Below, piece after piece: positions 8,893 through 16,877 of a stretch of DNA of 64,000 nucleotides. The notes beneath the pieces are model-generated. The model had not been told where the DNA came from and did no database searches. It saw nothing but the letters and a program-made list of their open reading frames with translations. Numbering within the stretch: position 1 is the stretch's first letter; each line of letters begins with the position of its first letter. The translations under genes and the position numbers were made by a program. Origin of the DNA: Pseudodonghicola sp048268305 (lineage in GTDB: Bacteria; Pseudomonadota; Alphaproteobacteria; Rhodobacterales; Rhodobacteraceae); NCBI RefSeq assembly GCF_048268305.1, contig NZ_JBLWVT010000008.1:124001-188000 (forward strand), given 5' to 3'.

Positions 8893-9743
8893 AAGAGGCT
8901 CCCCGTCACTTTTCGTTTTTATGCGGTCTGTGCCGCCTTGTCCCTAAACTAAAACAAGCCCAGCCGCGTGACGCAACACGTTTGCGGTATTTAATGGTCC
9001 ATTCGCGACTTCTGCTAAGATTTATGCAAGTCATTTGCGCGCGAACAACTTCTAACCACAAGATGCTGTGGTCTGTCCGCGGCCACGGCTCGCCCCTCCC
9101 GGGCAGCACCGGCGGCTCAGCGGCAGATTCCCTTTGTCGACCCGCCTCTCTGCCACCGAATGTCGGCGCCGCCCCGCCCTGACCCGGGCCGATCCGGCCG
9201 CGCGGGAGGCCGGGGCTGGCGCGCCCGGATCGAGGTGGAGGTGGACAATTGCTATTTCTCGACCATGACGATGGAGCAACTCATCACAGCACTGCCCGGC
9301 GCCAATTGCATCAAGCTCACGGGATTGGTGAATTGGCAGCGGGCGGTAATATCGCCGGAAGAGATTTAATTTACGCATAAAGCGATCCGCATTTCGGAAA
9401 AGATCGTCGATGGATTGATTGAGTGGGTCGCACCGAAAATTTCGAAAAATGAAATCGTGGCAAAGATTTATCGCAACGCGATCGGTGGCCTCACGGCCAC
9501 CTGGGGCGATTGTCCGGCTGCTGCATTCGGGGACCGACGCCGCCCCCCCCCCCGTCTGACCTGGGACGGCCGGCAACCGCGCTGAAGGCATCGCTGGAAC
9601 GGTCATGCATCGAAAGGGGCGCGCGCTGCGGTTCTGCCATCGGGCTGAGCGATCCCCCGACTGGGGCGAGCGGCTGATCTCGCTGCGGGCCGAGGATCAA
9701 ACCGTGCAGGAACCGACCGTGGCGGATGTTCGTGAAGAGGCGA
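8893..9743. other. Gene-poor interval of about 850 bp
   Basis: Between the ATPase gene and the ilvE terminator I see no frame that looks like a real protein. Short frames exist on both strands, but their translations are Arg/Pro/Ser-rich, lack recognisable motifs and change character along their length. The stretch 9240-9480 is clearly more AT-rich than its surroundings, and 9543-9553 is a run of 11 C. It may hold the ABC operon promoter near 8900-9050, an unrecognised RNA, or the debris of a lost gene. Confidence 0.6.
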
Positions 9744-9778
9744 GGAAAAGAATAGGCCCGGCAGGATCTCCGGGCCTA
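9744..9778 (-). terminator. Intrinsic terminator of ilvE
   Basis: On the minus strand a perfect nine-base stem TAGGCCCGG / CCGGGCCTA with an eight-base loop is followed by TTCTTTTCC, 30 bases after the ilvE stop codon. Confidence 0.85.
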
Positions 9779-9807
9779 CTTTATCTATACGCGAGTACCG
9801 GAGCGGA

Positions 9808-10674
9808 TCAGCTCCGCACCAGCTTTTCATAGCTGGTCGCGATGTTCTTGGTCAGATCACCGACCTCAAAGCTGTAATCGGCGATCTGCGACACCGGGGT
9901 GACCTCGGCGGCGGTGCCGGTCAGCCAGCATTGCTGGAAGCCTGCCAGTTCCTCCGGCATGATGTGGCGTTCGTGCACGGTGATGCCCTTGTCCTTCAGC
10001 ATGCCGATCACGGTCTGCCGGGTGATCCCGTTCAGGAAGCAGTCGGCCTTGGGGGTGTGCACCTCACCATCCTTGACGAAGAAGATATTGGCGCCGGTGC
10101 ATTCGGCGACATAGCCGCGATAGTCCATGAACAGCGCGTCGGAAAAACCCTTCGCCTCGGCCTCATGCTTGGAGATGGTGCAGATCATATAGAGACCGGC
10201 GGCCTTGGCATGCACCGGGATGGTCTCCGGGCTGGGGCGCTTCCATTTGGCGATGTCGATCTTGGCGCCCTGCATCTTGGCGTCACCGTAATAGGCGCCC
10301 CATTCCCAACCGGCCACCGCCAGGCGCACCGGATTGCGGGCCGAGGAGACCCCCATGTCGTCGCCCGCACCGCGCCAGGCCACCGCACGGACATAGGCGT
10401 CGGTCCAGCCATTGGCCTCGAGCATGGCGTATTTCGCCGCCTCGATCTCCTCGACCGAATAGGGGATTTCCATATCCAGATAGTTTGCCGATTTCCGCAG
10501 CCGTTCAGAATGCTCGACCCCCTTGAAGATCTTGCCGTTATAGCAGCGCTCGCCCTCGAACACCGAAGAGGCATAGTGCAGAGCGTGCGACAGGATGTGT
10601 ACGTTCGCGTCCCGCCACTCAACCAGTTTGCCGTCCAACCAGATCTTGCCGTCGCGGTCATCATATGCCGACAT
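9808..10674 (-). CDS. ilvE: Branched-chain amino acid aminotransferase
   Basis: PLP-dependent class IV aminotransferase catalysing the last step of Leu, Ile and Val synthesis (2-oxoacid plus glutamate) and the first step of their breakdown. The 288-aa length is normal for the family. K157 in VHAKAAGLY matches the lysine that forms the Schiff base in E. coli IlvE, and the phosphate-binding region around CTGANIFFVKDG and GITRQTVIGML is intact. The ATG has GGAGG seven bases upstream. The gene is monocistronic, ends at a good intrinsic terminator and diverges from petP; the 171-bp shared region holds an inverted repeat at 10736. Confidence 0.95.
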   Translation of the reverse strand: MSAYDDRDGKIWLDGKLVEWRDANVHILSHALHYASSVFEGERCYNGKIFKGVEHSERLRKSANYLDMEIPYSVEEIEAAKYAMLEANGWTDAYVRAVAWRGAGDDMGVSSARNPVRLAVAGWEWGAYYGDAKMQGAKIDIAKWKRPSPETIPVHAKAAGLYMICTISKHEAEAKGFSDALFMDYRGYVAECTGANIFFVKDGEVHTPKADCFLNGITRQTVIGMLKDKGITVHERHIMPEELAGFQQCWLTGTAAEVTPVSQIADYSFEVGDLTKNIATSYEKLVRS

Positions 10675-10735
10675 CTCACGCCCTCCATCATACTTGCGCA
10701 GTTTTCAAAAACTATTTCTCTTTATTGCGTCAACA

Positions 10736-10752
10736 ATGTCCATTTCGGACAT
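10736..10752. promoter_or_regulatory. Inverted repeat between ilvE and petP, possible MarR operator
   Basis: Perfect six-base arms ATGTCC / GGACAT with spacer ATTTC, in the AT-rich divergent region. Dyads of this size beside a MarR gene are commonly the operator for autoregulation; that is inference here. Confidence 0.45.
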
Positions 10753-10845
10753 ATTATTGCGCAAAAGATGCGATTCGATACTGCTTCGGTCTTGGAATGT
10801 CAACAAGACTGACGTAAACTGCCCACAAGAGGTGAGAGGGGTTAG

Positions 10846-11364
10846 ATGAGAATGGCGGATGGGCGTATTGCGCAGGTTCAGACCGGCGAGAACCTGCTGT
10901 TCCTGACGGACGAGCAGCTCAGGCAGGGGATCGAGGCGATGTTCTTCGCCTATCGCGGCTTTACCGCCGATCCTGACCGGATTCTGTCTGACATGTCTTA
11001 CGGCCGGGCGCATCACCGGGCCATCCACTTCATCAACCGCGCGCCGGGCACCACGGTGAACAACTTGCTGACCATCCTCGGCGTCACCAAGCAGTCTCTG
11101 AACCGGGTGCTTAGGACGCTGATCGAAGACGGGCTGGTGGAAAGCAGGGTCGGCACCATCGACAAGCGCGAGCGTCACCTCTATCTGACGGACAACGGTC
11201 ATGCCCTGGAAAGCAAGCTGTCGGACGCCCAGCGCGCCCGTATGCGCGCGGCCTATCGCGAGGCGGGACCAGAGGCGGTGGCAGGCTTTCGAAAGGTGCT
11301 CGAGGCGATGATGGATCCCGATATGCGCCGCTGTTACTCCAGACTGAGGGATACCACCGGATGA
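10846..11364 (+). CDS. petP: MarR-family transcriptional regulator, PetP-like
   Basis: Winged-helix DNA-binding protein of 172 aa. The recognition region is GTTVNNLLTILGVTKQSLNRVLRTLIEDGLV (about residues 66-97), followed by the wing VGTIDKRERHLYLT. In Rhodobacter capsulatus a MarR-like protein PetP and the response regulator PetR form an operon needed for cytochrome bc1 and c2 synthesis; size, order and the four-base stop/start overlap here fit that pair. The ATG is preceded by GAGAGGGG. Assignment as PetP rests on this context and not on a distinctive motif, so a generic MarR protein remains possible. Confidence 0.8.
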   Translation: MRMADGRIAQVQTGENLLFLTDEQLRQGIEAMFFAYRGFTADPDRILSDMSYGRAHHRAIHFINRAPGTTVNNLLTILGVTKQSLNRVLRTLIEDGLVESRVGTIDKRERHLYLTDNGHALESKLSDAQRARMRAAYREAGPEAVAGFRKVLEAMMDPDMRRCYSRLRDTTG

Positions 11365-12062
11365 ATGCCCTCGACCCGCATCTTCTGATCGTCGACGATG
11401 ACGAGCGGATCCGCGAGCTGCTGAAGAAATTCCTGCAACGGCATGGGTTTCTGGTCACTGGCGCCCGCGACGCCGCACAGGCGCGCCGGCTGCTTCAGGG
11501 GCTGGACTTCGATCTGATCGTGCTCGACGTGATGATGCCGGGCGAGGATGGGATCAGCCTGACCCGATCGCTGCGCGAAACGATGGACACGCCGATCCTG
11601 CTGCTCACCGCGCGGGGCGAGACCAACGACCGCATCGCCGGGCTCGAGGCCGGGGCGGACGATTATCTCGTCAAGCCTTTCGAGCCGAAGGAACTGCTGC
11701 TTCGGATCAACGCCATCCTGCGGCGGATGCCGGAGACGCCCAGCATGCAGACTGTGCCGAAAATCCTGCATCTGGGGCCGATCCGCTATGACATCGCCCG
11801 GGGCGAAATGTGGCAGGGCGAAGATCTGGTGCGGCTGACCGCCACCGAAAGCCAGTTGATGCGCATCTTCTCGACCCAGCCGGGCGAGGCGATCAGCCGG
11901 ACCAAGCTGGTCGAGGATCTGGGTCGCGACCGCGGCCAGGCGCAGGAGCGCGCGGTGGACGTGCAAATCACCCGGCTCAGGCGCAAGATCGAACCCGACC
12001 CCAAGCAGCCGCGCTATCTGCAGACGGTGCGCGGCGCCGGATATATGCTGGCGCCAGATTGA
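11361..12062 (+). CDS. petR: OmpR-family response regulator, PetR-like
   Basis: Two-component response regulator of 233 aa. The receiver domain fills about residues 7-120, with the acidic pocket VDDDE at 11-15, phospho-acceptor D56 in LIVLDVMMPGEDG, and the conserved lysine in DDYLVKPFEP. The C-terminal winged-helix domain (about 135-232) shows LTATESQLMRIFSTQPGEAI and VDVQITRLRRKIE. Its start overlaps the end of petP (ATGA), implying translational coupling. No histidine kinase is encoded beside it, which agrees with the orphan arrangement described for petPR in Rhodobacter; the expected target there is cytochrome bc1/c2 expression, but no pet genes lie in this window. Confidence 0.88.
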   Translation: MNALDPHLLIVDDDERIRELLKKFLQRHGFLVTGARDAAQARRLLQGLDFDLIVLDVMMPGEDGISLTRSLRETMDTPILLLTARGETNDRIAGLEAGADDYLVKPFEPKELLLRINAILRRMPETPSMQTVPKILHLGPIRYDIARGEMWQGEDLVRLTATESQLMRIFSTQPGEAISRTKLVEDLGRDRGQAQERAVDVQITRLRRKIEPDPKQPRYLQTVRGAGYMLAPD

Positions 12063-12169
12063 ATTCTGGCCAAAACATTTACTCTATCTGCAAGAATATT
12101 TCCGCGACCCCGAAAAACTCATGCATACAGGGCATTGAGCTTACTGAGTATTTTGGGAGATAATCTAAG

Positions 12170-12970
12170 ATGATAAAATCATTAACCTTGCACATTGCCG
12201 CTGGTCTGACCGCCGCATCGGTGCTGGCCGCCCCCTCTTTCGCCGCCGACATCTGCGAAGGCTTCGGGCCGCAGACCCCGCGTGACATCAGCAATCACGC
12301 CGGCACCAACCCGGTCACCTTCCCGATGGCGCCCGCGGCCAGCGCGATGAACCTGTGCAACATTCACACCCACACCAATGCCGAACACAAGGGCCCCGGT
12401 TTCTCGGTCTTTGCCGGTGACGGTGAACATGGCGGTTACAAGTGCAACGGCAGCGATCAGCTGACTGCGGCCGAGCTTGAGGATCCGACCCACGGCCATG
12501 GCGGCTATCACGGGGTCAAACCCGGCGACACCATGGAGGTGCATTGGGTCTATACCACCTGCAACGTCGCCCCCGGCCCGACGCTGGGCGCCTGCCTGAG
12601 CGACAGTTGCGCCAACCCCTCGCTGCGGGTCGAAACGCAGGTCTTCCTTGTGGTCAATGACGACGCCGCACCCAATTTCCTGGACTATGTCTATGCCGGG
12701 CATATGGCCAACGGGCTCTATCAGCCCAAGGAGCTGCCCAGCGGCACCGGCACCCCGGTGGAATTCCTCGGCTCGACCACCGGCCCGTCGTTTACCGAGG
12801 CGACCTGCTCGCCCCTGCAAGTGACCTGGAGCGTGCGACCGGAATGTTCCAAGGTCAGCTTCTCCTCTGTGATGGCCTGGGGCGAACAGGGCAATGTCTT
12901 CAAGGAAGATCACAGCCACGGCGTGCGGCAGTTGGTGACCGCCGAACCGCTGCTGGCGCCGATCAAGTAA
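12170..12970 (+). CDS. Secreted delta-class carbonic anhydrase
   Basis: Predicted to interconvert CO2 and bicarbonate in the periplasm. The 266-aa product has a signal peptide (about residues 1-26, SFAADICEG at the cleavage region) and a run characteristic of bacterial delta-class enzymes: NLCNIHTHTNAEHKGPGF (61-78; H66, H68 and H73), later PGDTMEVHWVYTT, APGPTLGACLS, STTGPSF, QVTWSVRPECSKV and a C-terminal EDHSHGVRQLVT. His residues in the HxH motif and the C-terminal DHxHG motif are candidate metal ligands. Eight cysteines remain in the mature part, more than I expect for relatives, suggesting disulfides. The gene stands alone 108 bp after petR. Delta-class enzymes were first described in diatoms. 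Confidence 0.85.
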   Translation: MIKSLTLHIAAGLTAASVLAAPSFAADICEGFGPQTPRDISNHAGTNPVTFPMAPAASAMNLCNIHTHTNAEHKGPGFSVFAGDGEHGGYKCNGSDQLTAAELEDPTHGHGGYHGVKPGDTMEVHWVYTTCNVAPGPTLGACLSDSCANPSLRVETQVFLVVNDDAAPNFLDYVYAGHMANGLYQPKELPSGTGTPVEFLGSTTGPSFTEATCSPLQVTWSVRPECSKVSFSSVMAWGEQGNVFKEDHSHGVRQLVTAEPLLAPIK

Positions 12971-12987
12971 GCGCGACAACAATGTCT

Positions 12988-13010
12988 GGCCGGCGCACTC
13001 ATCGCCGGCC
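12988..13010 (+). terminator. GC hairpin after the carbonic anhydrase gene
   Basis: Perfect eight-base stem GGCCGGCG / CGCCGGCC with a seven-base loop, 18 bases after the stop. A U-tract is lacking, so termination strength is doubtful. Confidence 0.4.
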
Positions 13011-13190
13011 GGCCGCGGCGGTCTCATCATATCCACAAGATAGCGCGGAACGCAGGGTCGCAAGGCCGCGACCCCGCGCCAAGATGGCCTGCGACGGGCG
13101 CCTCGTCTCGACTTTGGAGAACGGGTATGATCTGAACGCGTCAGCCGCTTCGGCGAAAGCACATGTGGAAGAACTGACAAGGGCCGCGAG

Positions 13191-13433
13191 ATGACCGATA
13201 TTCCCGTCGAACAGATGAGCTTTGAGCAGGCGATGAAAGAGCTGGAGCGCGTTGTCGACCAGCTCGAACGCGGCGAAGTGGCGCTGGACCAGTCCATCGC
13301 GCTCTATGAACGCGGCGCGGCGCTCAAGAAGCGCTGCGAGGAAGAGCTGAAGCGCGCGGAAGAGAAAGTCGCCGCCATCACGCTCGACGGCGACGGCGCA
13401 CCGACAGGCACCAAGCCGGTCGAAGGGCTCTGA
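13191..13433 (+). CDS. xseB: Exodeoxyribonuclease VII small subunit
   Basis: Small subunit of exonuclease VII, which with XseA degrades single-stranded DNA to oligonucleotides. The 80-aa protein carries the whole family pattern: SFEQAMKELERVVDQLERGE followed by LDQSIALYERGAALKKRCEEEL, a predicted helical hairpin. xseA is not in the window. The stop codon is immediately followed by the ispA ATG (zero-base gap), so the two are almost certainly co-transcribed and translationally coupled; xseB-ispA-dxs is a common order in proteobacteria. Confidence 0.95.
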   Translation: MTDIPVEQMSFEQAMKELERVVDQLERGEVALDQSIALYERGAALKKRCEEELKRAEEKVAAITLDGDGAPTGTKPVEGL

Positions 13434-14300
13434 ATGTTCACTGCTCAGATCGCGAAGGACGCCGCCCGGATCGAAGCGCAATTCGATCTGGTGATGGGCG
13501 GATTGGATGATCTGCCGGTCACCCGGGCGATGCGCTATGCCTGCGAGGGCGGCAAGCGGCTGCGTGGGTTCCTGGTGCTGGAAAGCGCGCGGATGCTGGG
13601 GGTCGACCCGGCCCGGGCGATCTGGCCGGCGCTCGGGATCGAGGCGCTGCATGCCTATAGCCTGGTGCATGACGATCTGCCCTGCATGGACGACGACGAT
13701 CTGCGCCGGGGCCGCCCGACCGTGCACGTGCAATGGGACGAGGGCACTGCGGTTCTGGCCGGTGACGCGCTGCAGGCGCTGGCTTTCGAACTGGCCGGTC
13801 ACCCGGACTGTGGCGATGCCCAGGTGCGTGCCGATCTGACGCTCAGCCTCGCCCGCGCCGCCGGCGCCCGTGGCATGGTACTGGGTCAGGCGCTGGATAT
13901 CGCGGCAGAGACCACCGAAACGCCCCTGACCCTTGAACAGATCACCCGGCTGCAGGCCGGCAAGACCGGCGCGCTGATCGAATGGTCGGCCTGTGCCGGT
14001 GCCCGGCTGGCCGGGGCCGATATCGGCCCGCTCAGCGATTATGCCCGCGCCTTGGGCCTTGCCTTTCAGATCGCCGACGACATCTTGGACGAGGAAGGCG
14101 ATGCCGAAAAGGCCGGCAAGCGCCTGCGCAAGGATGCCGAGGCCGGCAAGGCCACTTTCGTGTCGCTGCTCGGCCTGGACGGGGCCAAGGCCCGCGCCGC
14201 AGAGCTTGCCGATCAGGCCGATGCGGCACTTGCGCCCTATGGCGCGGGGGCGCAATGCTTGCGGCAGGCCGCTCGCTTCGTTATCTCGCGCGACAGCTAA
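13434..14300 (+). CDS. ispA: Polyprenyl synthetase, (2E,6E)-farnesyl diphosphate synthase
   Basis: Condenses isopentenyl diphosphate with dimethylallyl and geranyl diphosphate to farnesyl diphosphate, precursor of quinone side chains, undecaprenol and carotenoids. The 288-aa length is typical. The first aspartate-rich motif is VHDDLPCMDDDDLRRGRP (about 77-94) and the second is FQIADDILDEEGD (about 205-217), both complete. CEGGKRLRGFLVLE matches the substrate-binding GKRLRP-type region. It lies between xseB and dxs in a tight operon (27 bp to dxs). Confidence 0.93.
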   Translation: MFTAQIAKDAARIEAQFDLVMGGLDDLPVTRAMRYACEGGKRLRGFLVLESARMLGVDPARAIWPALGIEALHAYSLVHDDLPCMDDDDLRRGRPTVHVQWDEGTAVLAGDALQALAFELAGHPDCGDAQVRADLTLSLARAAGARGMVLGQALDIAAETTETPLTLEQITRLQAGKTGALIEWSACAGARLAGADIGPLSDYARALGLAFQIADDILDEEGDAEKAGKRLRKDAEAGKATFVSLLGLDGAKARAAELADQADAALAPYGAGAQCLRQAARFVISRDS

Positions 14301-14327
14301 GCCCCGCCCCGGAAGGAGGCGCCAGAG

Positions 14328-16256
14328 ATGTCAGACCGACCGAACACGCCACTGCTGGACCAGATCCACAGCCCCGCCGACATGAAGCGGCTGAGCGACA
14401 GCCAGTTGATCCAACTGGCCGGAGAGCTTCGGGCCGAGACCATCTCGGCGGTGTCGGAGACCGGCGGCCATCTGGGCGCCGGCCTCGGCGTGGTGGAACT
14501 GACCGTGGCGCTGCATGCTGTCTTCGACGCGCCGCGCGACAAGATCATCTGGGACGTCGGCCACCAATGCTATCCCCACAAGATCCTGACCGGGCGACGC
14601 GACCGCATCCGCACCCTGCGGCAGAAGGGCGGGCTGTCGGGCTTCACCAAACGGTCGGAAAGCCCCTATGACCCCTTCGGCGCCGCGCATAGCTCGACCT
14701 CGATCAGCGCCGCACTGGGTTTCTCGGTGGCGCGCGATCTGGGCGGCGTGGTGCCCGAGGGGCTGGGCGACGCCATCGCGGTGATCGGCGACGGGTCGAT
14801 GAGCGCCGGCATGGCCTTTGAGGCGATGAACAACGCGGGCCATCTGAAGAGACGGATGATCGTCATCCTCAACGACAATGAGATGAGCATCGCGCCCCCG
14901 GTCGGCGCGCTGTCGTCCTATCTGTCGCGGCTCTATGCCGAGGAACCGTTTCAGGAACTGAAGGCCGCCGCCAAGGGGGCGGTGTCGCTTTTGCCCGAAC
15001 CCTTCCGCGAAGGCGCCAAGCGCGCCAAGGACATGCTCAAGGGCATGGCCATGGGCGGCACCCTGTTCGAGGCGCTGGGGTTTTCCTATATCGGGCCGAT
15101 CGACGGCCATGACCTGAACCAGATCCTGCCGATCCTGCGCATGGTCAAGGCGCGCGCCCGGGGCCCGATCCTGATCCACGCGCTGACCAAGAAGGGCAAG
15201 GGATACGCCCCCGCCGAACGCGCCCGCGACAAGGGCCATGCGACGGCGAAATTCGACGTGCTGACGGGGGAGCAGAAAAAGACCCCCTCGAACGCGCCAA
15301 GCTATACGTCGGTCTTCGGTCAGGCGCTGGTCGAGGAAGCCACCCGCGACAGCAAGATCGTCGCGGTGACCGCGGCGATGCCCGACGGCACCGGCCTGAA
15401 CCTTTTCGCCGAACGCTTTCCGTCCCGCTGTTTCGACGTCGGGATCGCCGAACAGCATGGGGTGACCTTTTCCGCCGCGCTGGCGGCGGGCGGGATGAAG
15501 CCCTTCTGCGCGATGTATTCGACCTTCCTGCAACGCGGTTACGATCAGGTGGTGCATGACGTGGCGATCCAGCGGCTGCCGGTGCGCTTTGCCATCGACC
15601 GCGCCGGGCTGGTCGGTGCCGATGGCGCCACCCACGCGGGCAGCTTCGACATCGCCTATATGGCCAACCTGCCGGGCATGGTGGTGATGGCCGCCGCCGA
15701 CGAGGCCGAGCTGAAACATATGGTCGCCACCGCCGCGGCGCATGACGAGGGGCCGATCGCCTTCCGCTATCCGCGTGGCGAGGGTGTTGGGGTCGAACTG
15801 CCCGAACGTGGCGAGGTGCTGGAGATCGGCAAGGGCCGGATGATCCGTGAAGGCGGCCGCGTCGCGATCCTGTCCTTCGGCACCCATCTGGCCGAGGTTC
15901 TGAAGGCCGCCGAGGCGCTGACCGCCCGCGGCATCAGCCCGACGGTGGCCGACGCGCGCTTTGCCAAACCTCTCGACCGCGATCTGATCCTGCGGCTCGC
16001 GGCGGAGCATGAGGCGCTGATCACCATCGAAGAGGGCGCGGTGGGCGGCTTCGGCTCTCATGTGGCGCAATTGCTGGCCGATGCGGGCGTCTTCGACAGC
16101 GGACTGAAATTCCGCGCCATGGTGCTGCCCGACATCTTCATCGACCAGGCCAGCCCCGAAGACATGTACCGCCAGGCCGGCATGGGCGCCGATCAGATCG
16201 AGGCCAAGGTGCTTGAGGTTCTAGGCGTGGCGTCGATCAGCGGAAAGCGCGCTTAA
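14328..16256 (+). CDS. dxs: 1-deoxy-D-xylulose-5-phosphate synthase
   Basis: Thiamine-diphosphate enzyme that joins pyruvate and glyceraldehyde 3-phosphate, the first step of the MEP isoprenoid pathway. At 642 aa it is full length. The ThDP-binding motif GDGSMSAGMAFEAMN (about 149-163) with following NDNEMSIAPPVGALS, the transketolase-type middle domain (GIAEQHGVTFSAALAAGGMKP, HAGSFDIAYMANLPGM) and the C-terminal domain (EEGAVGGFGSHV) are all present. AAGGAGG precedes the ATG. Being in an operon with ispA, it couples supply of C5 units with farnesyl diphosphate synthesis. Confidence 0.97.
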   Translation: MSDRPNTPLLDQIHSPADMKRLSDSQLIQLAGELRAETISAVSETGGHLGAGLGVVELTVALHAVFDAPRDKIIWDVGHQCYPHKILTGRRDRIRTLRQKGGLSGFTKRSESPYDPFGAAHSSTSISAALGFSVARDLGGVVPEGLGDAIAVIGDGSMSAGMAFEAMNNAGHLKRRMIVILNDNEMSIAPPVGALSSYLSRLYAEEPFQELKAAAKGAVSLLPEPFREGAKRAKDMLKGMAMGGTLFEALGFSYIGPIDGHDLNQILPILRMVKARARGPILIHALTKKGKGYAPAERARDKGHATAKFDVLTGEQKKTPSNAPSYTSVFGQALVEEATRDSKIVAVTAAMPDGTGLNLFAERFPSRCFDVGIAEQHGVTFSAALAAGGMKPFCAMYSTFLQRGYDQVVHDVAIQRLPVRFAIDRAGLVGADGATHAGSFDIAYMANLPGMVVMAAADEAELKHMVATAAAHDEGPIAFRYPRGEGVGVELPERGEVLEIGKGRMIREGGRVAILSFGTHLAEVLKAAEALTARGISPTVADARFAKPLDRDLILRLAAEHEALITIEEGAVGGFGSHVAQLLADAGVFDSGLKFRAMVLPDIFIDQASPEDMYRQAGMGADQIEAKVLEVLGVASISGKRA

Positions 16257-16301
16257 CAGACCTTCGGCTCGCCCGCCCCGTAATGCGCGAAACCCGCCGG
16301 C

Positions 16302-16739
16302 TCAGACACTGCTGAGCAGGAGGCTGGTTTCGCTGTTCGAGATACCGTCGATCATCCGCACCTCGCGCAGCACCCGGTCGAAATCCGACAGGCTGGCGGC
16401 GCGAATATTGGCGATCAGATCCCAGTTGCCATTGGTGGTGTGCAGCCTGCGCACCTCTGGCAGGCCGCGCAGCTTGCGGATCACCTGCGTGGTGGATTTG
16501 CCGACCACCTCGATCATCATCACCGCGTCGACGCTGCGGTCGTCGTAATCCTCGCGCACGCGGACGGTGAAGCCCAGCAGCGTTCCGGTGTCGAGCAGCC
16601 GGTCGAGCCGGCTCTGCACCGTGCCGCGCGCCACTCCCAGCGCATCGGCCAGCTTAGACAGAGACGCCCGCCCGTCCTCGCGCAGATGCGCGATGATGCG
16701 GCGGTCAAGCTCATCAGGGATGTATTTGGCGATCTGCAT
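16302..16739 (-). CDS. Lrp/AsnC-family transcriptional regulator
   Basis: Feast/famine regulator of 145 aa with an N-terminal helix-turn-helix (LDRRIIAHLREDGRASLSKLADALGVARGTVQSRLDRL, residues 11-48) and a C-terminal RAM ligand-binding domain from about 65. It diverges from ornithine cyclodeaminase, and the shared 138-bp region holds a perfect inverted repeat, so it most likely controls that gene in response to an amino acid such as arginine or ornithine. This is the usual local-regulator arrangement; the effector is inferred. Confidence 0.9.
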   Translation of the reverse strand: MQIAKYIPDELDRRIIAHLREDGRASLSKLADALGVARGTVQSRLDRLLDTGTLLGFTVRVREDYDDRSVDAVMMIEVVGKSTTQVIRKLRGLPEVRRLHTTNGNWDLIANIRAASLSDFDRVLREVRMIDGISNSETSLLLSSV

Positions 16740-16757
16740 GGCGGATGACTGGCGATT

Positions 16758-16776
16758 TTGACAGTTTGACTGTCAA
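16758..16776. promoter_or_regulatory. Inverted repeat between Lrp regulator and ornithine cyclodeaminase
   Basis: Perfect seven-base arms TTGACAG / CTGTCAA with spacer TTTGA, 19 bases upstream of the regulator start. Its position suggests a binding site for the adjacent Lrp/AsnC protein. The left arm also resembles a -35 element (TTGACA), so promoter and operator may overlap. Confidence 0.6.
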
Positions 16777-16877
16777 TATTGATCAACAGACTGACGAAAA
16801 CAACGCATGTTTGATATATCGGTCAACCTCTCGCCCCCCTCATACTGTCTCTCACATCGCCAAGACCCGAGAGACCC

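Noticed and set aside
9160..9369. A 69-codon plus-strand frame ending LTGLVNWQRAVISPEEI
   Set aside because: The last 45 residues look protein-like, but no family is recognisable and the first part is Arg/Gly/Pro-rich. Too weak to call.
9543..9553. The 11-base C run as a phase-variation switch
   Set aside because: It lies in no recognisable gene or promoter, so no switching target can be named.
9052..9606. A 184-codon frame on the minus strand in the gap between the ABC ATPase and ilvE genes
   Set aside because: Composition changes along its length, it crosses the AT-rich patch without any conserved-looking segment, and no ribosome binding site precedes it. Kept as non-coding.
14331..16070. 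A 579-codon open frame opposite dxs
   Set aside because: Antisense shadow of a gene with complete family motifs.
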